33,487 nt of DNA. Source: a virus. Positions within the stretch are counted from its first letter, which is position 1; each line of letters begins with the position of its first letter. Under the pieces are notes generated by a model. The model was not told the origin of the DNA, made no database searches, and was given only the letters and a program-made list of their open reading frames with translations. The translations under genes were made by a program, and so were the position numbers. Positions 21,560-28,655 of the stretch are shown here, piece by piece. Location of the stretch: positions 1-33,487 of IMG/VR virus record IMGVR_UViG_3300033183_000124. One strand, 5' to 3'.

Positions 21560-22081
21560 ATGCAAACATTTAAAGCATGGTGGAATAGTAGCGCAACGGC
21601 AGTTGATGACCATCCACGAAGGGTCGCAGAGGCCGCTTGGGACTTTGCGTATGAGATGCAGGAATATCGCATTAAAGAACTCGAGAAAATGTGCGATGGC
21701 AGAGATGAGATCATTGAAGAACTGCAAGAAGAACTGAAAGAAAGCCAACAAAAGCACTTGGATTCTATAAGAGCATTACGCAAGGCTAACGAGCAGATCA
21801 CTCGAATCGCCGCTGATAACGTAAAATTACGCATAGAGCTCGGCAAGCAAGAAGAACCAGTCGAGTGTGAGCAAGTTGTCTATGTGGCAACGCATAACAT
21901 TGAGGAAGATACGTTCTATGTCGGATCACTTAGAGAGATCATGGAATGGTGCGAGGAATGGAATCACGGAGTTAGCAGTCTGAACTTTTACCGCTTAGGT
22001 GATGAGGTTCGCATCGGCTTTGTGGATATGGGTAAAGAGACTAGGTTTAATAGAACTTTATCACCTGGTGATATAGTTTAA
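21560..22081 (+). CDS. Hypothetical coiled-coil protein
   Basis: A 173-residue protein; I use ATG 21560 (GAGG eight bases upstream) rather than GTG 21557. Residues about 20-95 are a continuous charged coiled coil (EMQEYRIKELEKMCDGRDEI, EELQEELKESQQKHLD). A globular C-terminal part has VYVATHNIEEDTFYVGSLRE and ends in a beta-type segment. It is the last gene before the structured gap. I do not recognise a family. Confidence 0.62.
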   Translation: MQTFKAWWNSSATAVDDHPRRVAEAAWDFAYEMQEYRIKELEKMCDGRDEIIEELQEELKESQQKHLDSIRALRKANEQITRIAADNVKLRIELGKQEEPVECEQVVYVATHNIEEDTFYVGSLREIMEWCEEWNHGVSSLNFYRLGDEVRIGFVDMGKETRFNRTLSPGDIV

Positions 22082-22174
22082 AGATTCACGGTGATGCTCA
22101 AATCGCTCCCCACTACTCTAATGTCTGGACGATAGAGGGGGCAAGCCTAGCCCGAGAAGAACCACTTTGTAAGT

Positions 22175-22243
22175 CGCCTGTGCACGGGCGCTGATAACGC
22201 AGGATAAGGGTCGGGACTACCTAACCGAGTGCCTGCACTTTTT
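22175..22243 (+). ncRNA. Candidate structured RNA with terminator-like end
   Basis: Stem 1 is cgcctg-tgca-cgggcg (22175-22190, with one G-U pair). Stem 2 closes gcagg (22199-22203) with cctgc (22232-22236) around an inner ggt/acc helix. A short agtg/cact stem then leads into TTTTT (22239-22243). Upstream bases 22108-22155 offer cccc/gggg and gggc/gccc pairs. It could be a small RNA, a leader or an attenuator. No known family is recognised. Confidence 0.35.
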
Positions 22244-22288
22244 GCATGAAATATGAACAAAAACACGACACTTTTCTGACATCAATAA

Positions 22289-22352
22289 TGTGCAATATTA
22301 GGATCATATGCGCATTAAAGTGTGGATTATGTGCACAATATGGCGCATTAAA
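22289..22352 (+). promoter_or_regulatory. Direct-repeat control region upstream of 22367 gene
   Basis: gcgcattaaa occurs at 22310-22319 and 22343-22352, 33 bases apart (about three helical turns). tgtgcaatat (22289) and tgtgcacaatat (22330) form a second related pair that includes the palindrome tgtgcaca. The spacing suggests a protein binding the same DNA face twice to regulate the gene at 22367. A CTGACA...TATTAG pair (about 22277-22300) is a weak promoter candidate. Confidence 0.5.
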
Positions 22353-22366
22353 AGCGAGGATTAATA

Positions 22367-22816
22367 ATGGCTAAACCCCGCAAAAAATATAACAAACTCA
22401 AGCAGCTCACCCGCGCCGCTGACTACTTCGTCAAAGACGTGCTAGTGTGCTACACCGATAACCTTAAAGGCTGTGTGATGCTGAACAAACGCAGTAAGCG
22501 CATCATACCGCCAGAGAGCCGCGAGGCGCGCGTCGCAGTGGCATCACTCGGTCGACCGCACAAATGGAGCTGCTTGATCGTCGCGTTAGGTTTAGACGGC
22601 GATAAGGAGTACTTCAAATCCGAAATAATCGAAACGAACACGCGCTATTTTCAGGCTGACCTGTCGCCAGTATTTGAGGAGCACCACCTGCGCCTGTCCA
22701 AAGAGATGAACCCAAATCACCTCTGCGGCCTCGCGTGGATAGCATCGCCTACAGGCGGCGACATTAGCGAGCGAGACGCGGCCGATATACTGACTAACTT
22801 GGAGGCGTGGAAGTGA
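22367..22816 (+). CDS. Hypothetical basic protein
   Basis: A 149-residue protein with a basic N-terminus (MAKPRKKYNKLKQLTRAADY) and a mixed alpha/beta body (HKWSCLIVALGLDGDKEYFK, LSPVFEEHHLRLSKEMNPNH, AWIASPTGGDISERDAADIL). I do not recognise the family. It is the first gene after the structured gap and is preceded by GAGG, so it opens a separate transcription block with the DUF3310 and zinc-ribbon genes. Confidence 0.62.
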   Translation: MAKPRKKYNKLKQLTRAADYFVKDVLVCYTDNLKGCVMLNKRSKRIIPPESREARVAVASLGRPHKWSCLIVALGLDGDKEYFKSEIIETNTRYFQADLSPVFEEHHLRLSKEMNPNHLCGLAWIASPTGGDISERDAADILTNLEAWK

Positions 22817-23088
22817 CTATCGTACCCCTAACGGAGCAAGAAGATGAGCTTATCGAACAAGATCAAGATATGGTTAATGCACCTAAGCATTATCAGAGTG
22901 AGGATGGGCTTGAGTGTTGGCAAGCACAGCTCGCGGCTGTTGGCCGAGATGGATATGTCGCTCACTGTCGTGCAACTGCTATTAAATACGCTTGGCGGGC
23001 AGGAGACAAAGACCCTAGAGCAGAAGCTCAAGACCTACGAAAATCGGCGTGGTACTTACTCAAAGCCGCCGAGGTCTTAGAGTCGTGA
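22813..23088 (+). CDS. DUF3310 protein (T7 gp1.7-related)
   Basis: A 91-residue protein. The DUF3310 hallmark is complete: VNAPKHYQSEDGLECWQAQL, then YVAHCRATAIKYAWRAGDKD and a final helix. In T7 the same domain forms the C-terminal part of gp1.7, a nucleotide kinase active on dTMP/dGMP. The stand-alone small form is common and its activity is less certain. I start at GTG 22813, which overlaps the previous stop and has GGAGG seven bases upstream; the GTG at 22807 is too close to that site. Confidence 0.85.
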   Translation: MTIVPLTEQEDELIEQDQDMVNAPKHYQSEDGLECWQAQLAAVGRDGYVAHCRATAIKYAWRAGDKDPRAEAQDLRKSAWYLLKAAEVLES

Positions 23089-23270
23089 AGTGCTATAATT
23101 GCCAATCTGCGGCGCTGGTCAGTCTATCCTCTATAGACAAGCGGCTATGCGCCGACTGTCTTACTTACAACGACTGGCATCTCAAACCACAGCAGAAGTC
23201 AGTTCTCATCGAAGGAAAAGTTGGCGATGCACGACTACTGGAACAATCGAAAGATGAAACTAGAAGCTGA
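23085..23270 (+). CDS. Small zinc-ribbon protein
   Basis: A 61-residue protein from a GTG that overlaps the DUF3310 stop (GTGA). CYNC at residues 3-6 and CADC at about 23-26 form a two-knuckle zinc ribbon with a beta hairpin between (SAALVSLSSIDKRL). The C-terminal half is polar. Small zinc ribbons of this sort in phage early regions can modify host RNA polymerase or ribosomes, but nothing here specifies the target. Confidence 0.65.
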   Translation: MKCYNCQSAALVSLSSIDKRLCADCLTYNDWHLKPQQKSVLIEGKVGDARLLEQSKDETRS

Positions 23271-23403
23271 TCTCGAGCACATCAAGCGTAATATGAAGAA
23301 CGCACGGGAGTTCGAGGAGAAAGAGCACCTACAAGAAGTCTACGCGATGGTCTATGACGAGCTAGAGATAGCTAAGAAAGCGGTCGCACAATTCGGGTAT
23401 TAA
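23227..23403 (+). CDS. Small coiled-coil hypothetical protein
   Basis: A 58-residue charged helical protein (MHDYWNNRKMKLEADLEHIK, REFEEKEHLQEVYAMVYDEL). It overlaps the zinc-ribbon gene by 44 bases. ATG 23227 is used here; a TTG at 23221 has a better-spaced AAGGA and is a real alternative. It is the last rightward gene before the convergence hairpin. Confidence 0.58.
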   Translation: MHDYWNNRKMKLEADLEHIKRNMKNAREFEEKEHLQEVYAMVYDELEIAKKAVAQFGY

Positions 23404-23427
23404 AAAAGCCCGCCTGTGTCGGCGGGC
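23402..23427 (-). terminator. Intrinsic terminator at the convergence point
   Basis: Read leftward, GCCCGCC, a six-base loop, GGCGGGC and then TTTTTT make a perfect Rho-independent terminator for the structural/lysis arm. In the rightward direction the hairpin is followed by AACCCCC, so it is a poor terminator for the early arm. It sits 22 bases after the metallophosphoesterase stop. Confidence 0.88.
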
Positions 23428-23449
23428 AACCCCCACGAGGTTGAGGCTA

Positions 23450-24622
23450 CTATCGCAAAACCTGTGCGATGTTAATAGTATGCCTCTCCACCTCTCCAAA
23501 GTCACGATGTAGCACCAACGCTTTACTGTCCTGCCCCGCACGATAGCCGCCAGAGTAGGCGTAGTTATCTTTAGCCGCTAGCGTCCTGAATGACTCGACA
23601 ATACACCCAGAATATTCTCTGCGTGTGTCGTGATGAATATGGCCGGTGTACCAGTAGCGGTACTCAGCCTCGCCCCAGTCCTGCGGCTTATCCGTCGCCA
23701 TAATCAGCGGTAGCTTGTCAGCCTTCGCTGTGTGACCGTGATGGACGCCGAAGAAGCATTTGCCGTGCCGTACATACTGGAACACCGCCGCAGTCGTGTC
23801 GATCTCTACGCGCTCATCAAGCTCGAACATATGCTTAAGCGCCGCCTGCAAGAACATAGCGCCGGTGTCGTCGTGATTGCCGATGGCAGTGATGACCTTG
23901 ACGCGGTGATGATGATCGAGCGCCGAGCGTATCATCTGTATCATTATTTTGAGCCCAGTATCGGCCATGTCCAGATAAGTGCCATCGGTATCTAGGCTGT
24001 GCCGGTTGCGTTCGGTCACCTTCGAGGCGTTGTCATAGTGGAAGTAATCGCCCAGGTTCACGATGACGGCCTGCTCACAGATCGGCGCAGACTTGACCAG
24101 CCGGTCGAATACGCCGCACATCACCCGCTGTGCTACCTGCAAATCCCAGTCGTCACCGGCCTCATCCTTGAGCGCCAGCATACCGATATGCGGATCACCG
24201 AGCGGATAGACCGCCATCAGCTCTTCAGAGGTTGTCGTGTGCTCATAGGGCACTGGTTCGAACTTCGGCAGATTGTCGGCTAATTCAGCGACTAATTGCC
24301 TAATAGACTCGGCGAAGTACTGGCGATCTATATCAGTCTTGACCCATTGCTGCTTGAGTAGGCCGTCCTCACCGTATAGCGTCGAGATGCCCTTAACTAA
24401 AAACCCATCCGGCGTGGGATGGGTCATGTCGTACTCTGGGCTATACCCTCGCTTAATCGCCGTCTGCTTCGCTTTAGTCTTAGCCGAGGTGATGTGGCTT
24501 CTAGGTAACCCTAATTTCTCGACGATCTGGTTATTTGAGTAGCCCTGCGTGGCTAGCTCGCATATCTCATACTGTCGGGTGTGAGGTGTTATGAATTCAA
24601 GAATGCGCGGATCAAGGGTCAT
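23450..24622 (-). CDS. Metallophosphoesterase with N-terminal HTH
   Basis: A 390-residue protein. The C-terminal two thirds are a calcineurin-like phosphoesterase with a full metal set: GDPHIG (142-147), GDYFHYD (191-197), GNHDD (248-252), HHGH (294-297) and TGHIHHD (326-332). Residues about 15-60 form a LuxR/sigma-like HTH (ICELATQGYSNNQIVEKLGL, then PRSHITSAK), so it probably binds DNA. Similar phage proteins are annotated as phosphoesterase or DNA repair exonuclease. Its place at the very end of the late arm is unusual for a DNA enzyme. GGAGG eight bases before the ATG sets the start. Confidence 0.85.
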   Translation of the reverse strand: MTLDPRILEFITPHTRQYEICELATQGYSNNQIVEKLGLPRSHITSAKTKAKQTAIKRGYSPEYDMTHPTPDGFLVKGISTLYGEDGLLKQQWVKTDIDRQYFAESIRQLVAELADNLPKFEPVPYEHTTTSEELMAVYPLGDPHIGMLALKDEAGDDWDLQVAQRVMCGVFDRLVKSAPICEQAVIVNLGDYFHYDNASKVTERNRHSLDTDGTYLDMADTGLKIMIQMIRSALDHHHRVKVITAIGNHDDTGAMFLQAALKHMFELDERVEIDTTAAVFQYVRHGKCFFGVHHGHTAKADKLPLIMATDKPQDWGEAEYRYWYTGHIHHDTRREYSGCIVESFRTLAAKDNYAYSGGYRAGQDSKALVLHRDFGEVERHTINIAQVLR

Positions 24623-24638
24623 CGCCGACCTCCGTGTT

Positions 24639-25001
24639 TTAGCCTTTCCAGCGTGCAGGGCCGTTCGAGCGTGTGTCTATATGTACGAAGTTGCTATATA
24701 CGCCCATGCCGCCCCAGCCGTCTAGGATAGGCTCGAGCACCTCGGCTATATCAGCAGGCTTAACGCCGTTGATGCGTATGTCACAGGCGCGCCCGTAGAG
24801 GTGCTGTGAGTTCTTTGAGCCACCGACTGCGGCGTTGTGATCGGCGCAGCGGCAGGCTGAATTGATAATGACCGGTACTCCGAAGTGACTACGCACGTGC
24901 TCGAGTATCGGCATCAACTCTGTATCTACAGTGTCGAATCCGCACCCGCATTTGCAGGCGAACTCTGAGCGGCTAAAGTATGAGCCTATTTTTCTATCCA
25001 T
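24639..25001 (-). CDS. Endolysin, peptidase M15 type
   Basis: A 120-residue single-domain M15 peptidase (D-Ala-D-Ala carboxypeptidase or L-Ala-D-Glu endopeptidase fold). The zinc set is visible: SQHLYGRACDI (H about 87, D about 94) and FVHIDTR (H about 107), preceded by the NSACRCADHNAAVGGSKNS loop. No signal peptide, so it needs the holin encoded upstream. The start ATG directly follows the stop of the basic gene (TAAATG). It should cut peptide stems of the host peptidoglycan at lysis. Confidence 0.9.
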   Translation of the reverse strand: MDRKIGSYFSRSEFACKCGCGFDTVDTELMPILEHVRSHFGVPVIINSACRCADHNAAVGGSKNSQHLYGRACDIRINGVKPADIAEVLEPILDGWGGMGVYSNFVHIDTRSNGPARWKG

Positions 25002-25199
25002 TTACTTCACCGACTTTTTGCCGCGACAGCCCCACGCTTTTCGGCGTGCTCTGACTTTCGCTGTTTTCTTCTGCCCACTAGAACGGGCACAGTACGCGTC
25101 TCCGCGCTTAGTGCCTGGATAGGATACTCGCCGGCGTGTTTTACCGGAACTGTCTTTGTAGGTCGTACCGTCTCGGTACTTCTTATCTGCCGCATTCAT
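25002..25199 (-). CDS. Small basic phage protein
   Basis: A 65-residue, very basic protein (about a third Lys/Arg) with a conserved-looking core: YRDGTTYKDSSGKTRRRVSY, then GDAYCARSSGQKK and ending RRKAWGCRGKKSVK. I have seen this type beside endolysin genes in other phages, mostly annotated as hypothetical. Its charge suggests DNA packing or binding to anionic membranes or cell wall. It overlaps the holin gene by four bases and abuts the endolysin, so it is co-expressed with lysis genes. Confidence 0.7.
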   Translation of the reverse strand: MNAADKKYRDGTTYKDSSGKTRRRVSYPGTKRGDAYCARSSGQKKTAKVRARRKAWGCRGKKSVK

Positions 25200-25567
25200 T
25201 TCTTCGCCCTCTTATCCAGTACGCCCTCGAATGCCCCGCCGCCAAAATAGAACGCCAAGATTATCAGCATCGCATAGCCGATCTGAAAATCTTCTAGGGT
25301 CTGCTTGATGATGTTAGCGTCGGTCTCTTGACCAGCTAGCGTGAAGCCGAGAACAAGCGCAAAGCAAGTGAGATAGACGAAGGTAAAGGCGAACGCTATA
25401 ACGCGCTGCGCTAACTTAAAGGGGGCATATGCCGACAGCATTTCGGTCTTTGCTTTAGTCTTTGCGGCTATCTCTTCTTCGGTGCTTGTGTGCATCGAGT
25501 CGATTAGGTCGATACCCTTAGAGATAACGTCACCTGATCCGAATATCTTACTTAATACGCCTAGCAT
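25196..25567 (-). CDS. Holin (3TM, GTA-release type)
   Basis: A 123-residue membrane protein. After an amphipathic N-terminus (MLGVLSKIFGSGDVISKGID) and a charged linker, there are hydrophobic segments RVIAFAFTFVYLTCFALVLG (about residues 56-75) and IGYAMLIILAFYFGGGAFEG (about 96-115), followed by a basic tail. This matches the holin family described for gene-transfer-agent release. I start at ATG 25567 (GGAG upstream) rather than an earlier in-frame codon at 25600. It would form lesions that let the endolysin reach the wall. Confidence 0.78.
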   Translation of the reverse strand: MLGVLSKIFGSGDVISKGIDLIDSMHTSTEEEIAAKTKAKTEMLSAYAPFKLAQRVIAFAFTFVYLTCFALVLGFTLAGQETDANIIKQTLEDFQIGYAMLIILAFYFGGGAFEGVLDKRAKK

Positions 25568-25568
25568 C

Positions 25569-25748
25569 TCAGCTCTCCTCGAATAAGTTAGTTCGCACAC
25601 ATACTACTTCGTAGTTTACTTTAGGTTTAGGCGCGCTGGTCATTAATGACTCTCTAGCGTCAAAGCAATCAGCCATTGATCGAAACAACCCTGTTGGTAC
25701 GGTGTTGACTCCGTTAGCGTGCAGGACAATTACGATCAGCGCCCACAT
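25569..25748 (-). CDS. Small hypothetical protein in the lysis cassette
   Basis: A 59-residue protein with a hydrophobic start (MWALIVIVLHANGV), a middle SMADCFDARESL segment and an end YEVVCVRTNLFEES. The pattern (hydrophobic strand, then F/C-x-A-R-E helix, then VC strand) resembles DUF1482-like phage peptides, which have no known role. Two or three Cys residues could form a disulfide if exported. It fits exactly between the spanin-like and holin genes with one base on either side. Confidence 0.65.
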   Translation of the reverse strand: MWALIVIVLHANGVNTVPTGLFRSMADCFDARESLMTSAPKPKVNYEVVCVRTNLFEES

Positions 25749-25749
25749 A

Positions 25750-26058
25750 CTAATCGTCTCTACGCGATGCCCTTAATCGGACGACTGTTTCGAGGTGCTG
25801 CATATTAGCGCGGGTCTCAGCGAGTTCTGCGCGCAGGTCAGCGATAGTTTTAAGCAGCTCTTCTTTCTCAACGATAAGTTTATCGACTTTCGCGTTTAGG
25901 ATGGTGACCTGCTCTTTTAGCGTCTCGTTGAACTCGGCACTGGCGGCGTCAGACTTAGTCAGGCGTTCGTGATTCTGTTTAGCCTTTTGAGATAGATAAC
26001 CCCAAAGACCTGCGGAACCCACTAAGGCGATAGCAATGGGAGCGAGTTGTTCAAACAT
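25750..26058 (-). CDS. Spanin-like (i-spanin) membrane/coiled-coil protein
   Basis: A 102-residue protein with one N-terminal transmembrane segment (LAPIAIALVGSAGLWGYLSQ) and a periplasmic-type coiled coil for the rest (about residues 35-95; KEQVTILNAKVDKLIVEKEE, LLKTIADLRAELAETRANM). This is the layout of an inner-membrane spanin, although no embedded or overlapping lipoprotein gene with a lipobox was found. It overlaps the four-span gene upstream by eight bases. A role in the last step of lysis is inferred from layout and position. Confidence 0.6.
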   Translation of the reverse strand: MFEQLAPIAIALVGSAGLWGYLSQKAKQNHERLTKSDAASAEFNETLKEQVTILNAKVDKLIVEKEELLKTIADLRAELAETRANMQHLETVVRLRASRRDD

Positions 26059-26506
26059 TCTTTAGCCTTCTCATCTCAAGTTCTTGACGTTGGAACAAGT
26101 TAGCTAAGTAGGCCGAATGCAACACCACCCATATGATCGCAAATTCCGTGAACCACTCGCTGACACTTTGCTCGATTTTAACAAATTCTCCGCTTGCCTT
26201 CACATTGTACACCATAGTCGAAACATAGTGCGCTTCGTGGGTAACATAAATCGAGAGGATAACCGCCGAAAGTACCATATCGACGATCAACAATACTTTG
26301 AGTACTCGTCGAGTTGACCAAATGGCAGCAGGTAATGTGGCGAAACTTGTCAGACCCCAGGCAGCGAGTAATTCCTGCGGTAGACAGGCATCGCAGAAGT
26401 TCCACAGCATACCTGCAAGCAAAACACCCCAGAAGGCGTACGACACGATCTGAGCCTGACCATTAGCGGTCATTACTTTGCTACAGAAGCCGTTTAGCTT
26501 ACTCAT
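26051..26506 (-). CDS. Four-span membrane protein
   Basis: A 151-residue integral membrane protein, not recognised. Hydrophobic spans lie at about 18-38 (AQIVSYAFWGVLLAGMLWNF), 47-66, 68-89 (VLKVLLIVDMVLSAVILSIY) and 117-137 (FAIIWVVLHSAYLANLF). The C-terminus is basic. It starts the lysis group and overlaps the structural gene upstream by eight bases and the spanin-like gene downstream. It could be a second holin, an antiholin or a host-envelope factor. Confidence 0.62.
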   Translation of the reverse strand: MSKLNGFCSKVMTANGQAQIVSYAFWGVLLAGMLWNFCDACLPQELLAAWGLTSFATLPAAIWSTRRVLKVLLIVDMVLSAVILSIYVTHEAHYVSTMVYNVKASGEFVKIEQSVSEWFTEFAIIWVVLHSAYLANLFQRQELEMRRLKNV

Positions 26507-27218
26507 CTATAACCAGGTGCGCATTCACATACGCACTAATCTCATTTTCGCTGCTGGATGACTTCGCTTGAAGCTGGAAGTCACATTTTTCTGGTACAGC
26601 AAATGGTACAGGTACAGTGAACTGCAATAATCCGACCGCCCACGTTGAGCGCCAGAAGTTGATCACAGCGCCAGCAGTTGTTTTTAAATGCGCGCGCCCT
26701 ATTAGATATTTATTCGGGTTTACCGTACCAGATGCGAACGAGACTGTATTGATATAGAGCGTAGAGTTAGCCGGCACGGTGTAGATCAACGCCTGCGCAC
26801 TACCGAATCCCGCAGCAATATACGAGTATGTCGTACCACCGTTAGAGATCGTGATATTACCGACATTAGAGCCGGTGACGATCTGCGCAGCGTTGATGCG
26901 TAGGAACGATTGTGTCGTAGTGACTGGCGTTGTACCCGCTAGAGTTACAGTCTCGGTGATCTGATTGTAGTCAGCATCAAGCCCCTCGAGGTATACGCCC
27001 ATCGTATCGCTGGCGCTAGAGCTCACTAGGCTCATCACAACGGCAGAGGCCGGCACCTGGGTAATACCGCCTCCGTCGTGTGTGATAGTCTCGTAGGTTG
27101 TGCCGATAGTCTCGTTAAACCCGAAGAGGTTTACCGCTTTGACGTTCTGGAAGTGTCCGCGAGCTATGTCGAAGTATGAGTTGTGGCTCGGGTTATGTTC
27201 GTCAAATTGGTATGGCAT
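26499..27218 (-). CDS. Putative virion structural (beta-rich) protein
   Basis: A 239-residue protein dominated by Thr, Ser, Val and Gly, with beta-sandwich-type sequence throughout (ETIGTTYETITHDGGGITQV, SLVSSSASDTMGVYLEG, GNITISNGGTTYSYIAAG). It has no signal peptide or membrane span. Similar proteins occur in phages as capsid-decoration or tail-associated proteins. It lies between the DGR and the lysis genes. AGAGG seven bases before the ATG marks the start. Structural role is inferred. Confidence 0.62.
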   Translation of the reverse strand: MPYQFDEHNPSHNSYFDIARGHFQNVKAVNLFGFNETIGTTYETITHDGGGITQVPASAVVMSLVSSSASDTMGVYLEGLDADYNQITETVTLAGTTPVTTTQSFLRINAAQIVTGSNVGNITISNGGTTYSYIAAGFGSAQALIYTVPANSTLYINTVSFASGTVNPNKYLIGRAHLKTTAGAVINFWRSTWAVGLLQFTVPVPFAVPEKCDFQLQAKSSSSENEISAYVNAHLVIDE

Positions 27219-27246
27219 AACTTAAACCTCTTCAGGCCAATCATTA

Positions 27247-27263
27247 ACAGGTGCATTACCTGT
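27247..27263. promoter_or_regulatory. Small inverted repeat in an intergenic gap
   Basis: acaggt and acctgt flank a five-base centre in the 70-base gap between the 80-residue gene and the structural gene. It may be a weak RNA hairpin or operator. There is no U tract in the leftward direction. Confidence 0.35.
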
Positions 27264-27288
27264 ACACTATCTTCATCAAGAAATGGCA

Positions 27289-27531
27289 TTAGATGCTCTC
27301 TAAATCTGACTTAGTAAAGCCAAAAGCCTCAATGGTAGACAAATCTTCTACATTTTCCCAAACTGGCTCGATAGCTTCACCGCCGTAGTCTGGATCATTG
27401 TAATTGTCTGGATACACCGCAGCATTTTGCTTGCGTGTCATAGTACCCTTTAGGAACTGCAAGAACTCTTCGTGTTCTGGAGTGCCTTGGATAGCGTCTA
27501 AATCTTCACGGGTGTTAATTGTGTACTTCAT
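27289..27531 (-). CDS. Hypothetical acidic protein
   Basis: An 80-residue acidic protein (MKYTINTREDLDAIQGTPEH, then EFLQFLKGTMTRKQ and a Tyr/Asp/Pro-rich AAVYPDNYNDPDYGGEAIEP). Proteins of this look follow tail-fibre genes in various phages and may be fibre chaperones; that is only a suggestion. GAGG six bases before the ATG. It overlaps the reverse transcriptase stop by 17 bases, so it is co-transcribed with the DGR. Confidence 0.6.
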   Translation of the reverse strand: MKYTINTREDLDAIQGTPEHEEFLQFLKGTMTRKQNAAVYPDNYNDPDYGGEAIEPVWENVEDLSTIEAFGFTKSDLESI

Positions 27532-28498
27532 ATTGACCTCTAAAATAGGTTTTCAAGTTATGGCAATCTGCCCACTTTATATGGCCACGCCAAGAAGCGG
27601 TAAATTTACTTAACGCCTCTCTGTCTTTTATCGTATTGTACCGTTTCATCTTGCGTTTAGCACGGGTTACTGAATCTTTGCGTATTAGCTTATGGTTGCG
27701 CCATATTCTATACCCTAAAAAGTCTATTCCAGTGTGTACGGGTCTAGCGCACCACTTACTTATATTCATACGCAACTCTTTAGCTACGAACGTCTCTATC
27801 TTGCCGTGTAGTGCGCGCAATTCCTGCAAGTCGTCGCCAAGTATAACAATATCATCCATGTACCTCACCCAGTGCCTTTGCTTGAGTTCGTGGTGAATAT
27901 AGTGATCAACTATATTGCCGTACACGTTTGCAAATAGCTGACTTGTAAGGCTTCCAATCGGTATGCCGACACCACTCTTAGGGGTTATCTCCTCAATCAA
28001 GTTTAGTGTTTGGCGGCACTTGATCTTATTTGCGATCTCCTTGTGTAGTATCTGGTGGTCTACACTAGGGAAGTATTTACTGAAGTCTGTCTTTAGAAAG
28101 TATTTGTATTGATGCTTTCTGAGTAACGCCTGAACACGCTTAACACCGTTGTGAGTTCCGTAACCGATTCTACAAGCATAGTTATAAGGTAGGAATGTTC
28201 TATCAAATATAGGCGCAATAATATTGCATAGGGCGTGTTGAACCAAACGATCTTTAAACTCTAAAGCAGATATTTGCCGAGGTTTAGGTTCATAAATTGT
28301 GAAGTGTCGGTATTCACCGACTTTATAACTTCCGTCTATTAATTCCTGCTGAAGCTGTCGAAGATTGGTTTTATCGTATTCCTTAAACTCTAAATAACCC
28401 CAAGTCTTTCGCTTACCTTTGGATGTCTGACTATAGGCTGCCAGAAGATTATCCCAGTCAGTAATCTGGCTATACAGATTACGGTACTTCTTTCCCAT
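27515..28498 (-). CDS. DGR reverse transcriptase
   Basis: A 327-residue reverse transcriptase of the diversity-generating retroelement group. Visible motifs are an N-terminal FKEYDKTNLRQLQQELIDGS segment, TDFSKYF (137-143), GIPIGSLTSQ (178-187, the DGR-type replacement of the QG motif) and catalytic YMDD (213-216), followed by HTGIDFLGYRIW. It has no maturase or endonuclease domain. It copies the template-repeat RNA with adenine-directed errors in complex with Avd. I start at ATG 28498 (GGAG upstream); a GTG at 28528 would add ten residues. It is the last gene of the DGR in the order target, avd, TR, RT. Confidence 0.95.
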   Translation of the reverse strand: MGKKYRNLYSQITDWDNLLAAYSQTSKGKRKTWGYLEFKEYDKTNLRQLQQELIDGSYKVGEYRHFTIYEPKPRQISALEFKDRLVQHALCNIIAPIFDRTFLPYNYACRIGYGTHNGVKRVQALLRKHQYKYFLKTDFSKYFPSVDHQILHKEIANKIKCRQTLNLIEEITPKSGVGIPIGSLTSQLFANVYGNIVDHYIHHELKQRHWVRYMDDIVILGDDLQELRALHGKIETFVAKELRMNISKWCARPVHTGIDFLGYRIWRNHKLIRKDSVTRAKRKMKRYNTIKDREALSKFTASWRGHIKWADCHNLKTYFRGQYEVHN

Positions 28499-28655
28499 AG
28501 ATGTTAGCTCCGCTTTTCGATATTCCACTACTCTGCGTTATGCTAAACCCCTTAATGTATTTGCCGAAGCAGGACAATAACGGCTGACCACAACACGGGG
28601 TGTAATCGACCTAGCAAGCCGTAACTTTGCTAGAGTGCATAACCTTTTTCATCGC
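28499..28655 (-). ncRNA. DGR TR-RT spacer (structured RNA segment)
   Basis: A 157-base non-coding stretch between TR and the RT start. A perfect seven-pair stem ctagcaa/ttgctag (28611-28617 with 28627-28633) encloses a nine-base loop. In studied DGRs the template RNA extends past TR into such a spacer, which folds and self-primes cDNA synthesis. Apart from the RT ribosome site I see no gene here. Confidence 0.6.

Larger units (their letters stand above)
22082..22366 (+). other. 285-base non-coding region with RNA structure and repeats
   Basis: No convincing frame on either strand. The first 160 bases are GC-rich with several nested stems and end in a T run; the last 120 are AT-rich and contain direct repeats just ahead of the next gene. 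It divides the early arm into two blocks, so it likely holds a terminator or structured RNA and then a promoter. It does not fold as a tRNA by eye. Confidence 0.65.

Noticed and set aside
22082-22366. tRNA, tmRNA or group I intron in the large gap
   Set aside because: No cloverleaf or acceptor stem with a T arm was found, and the gactac-like piece lacks a matching intron core.
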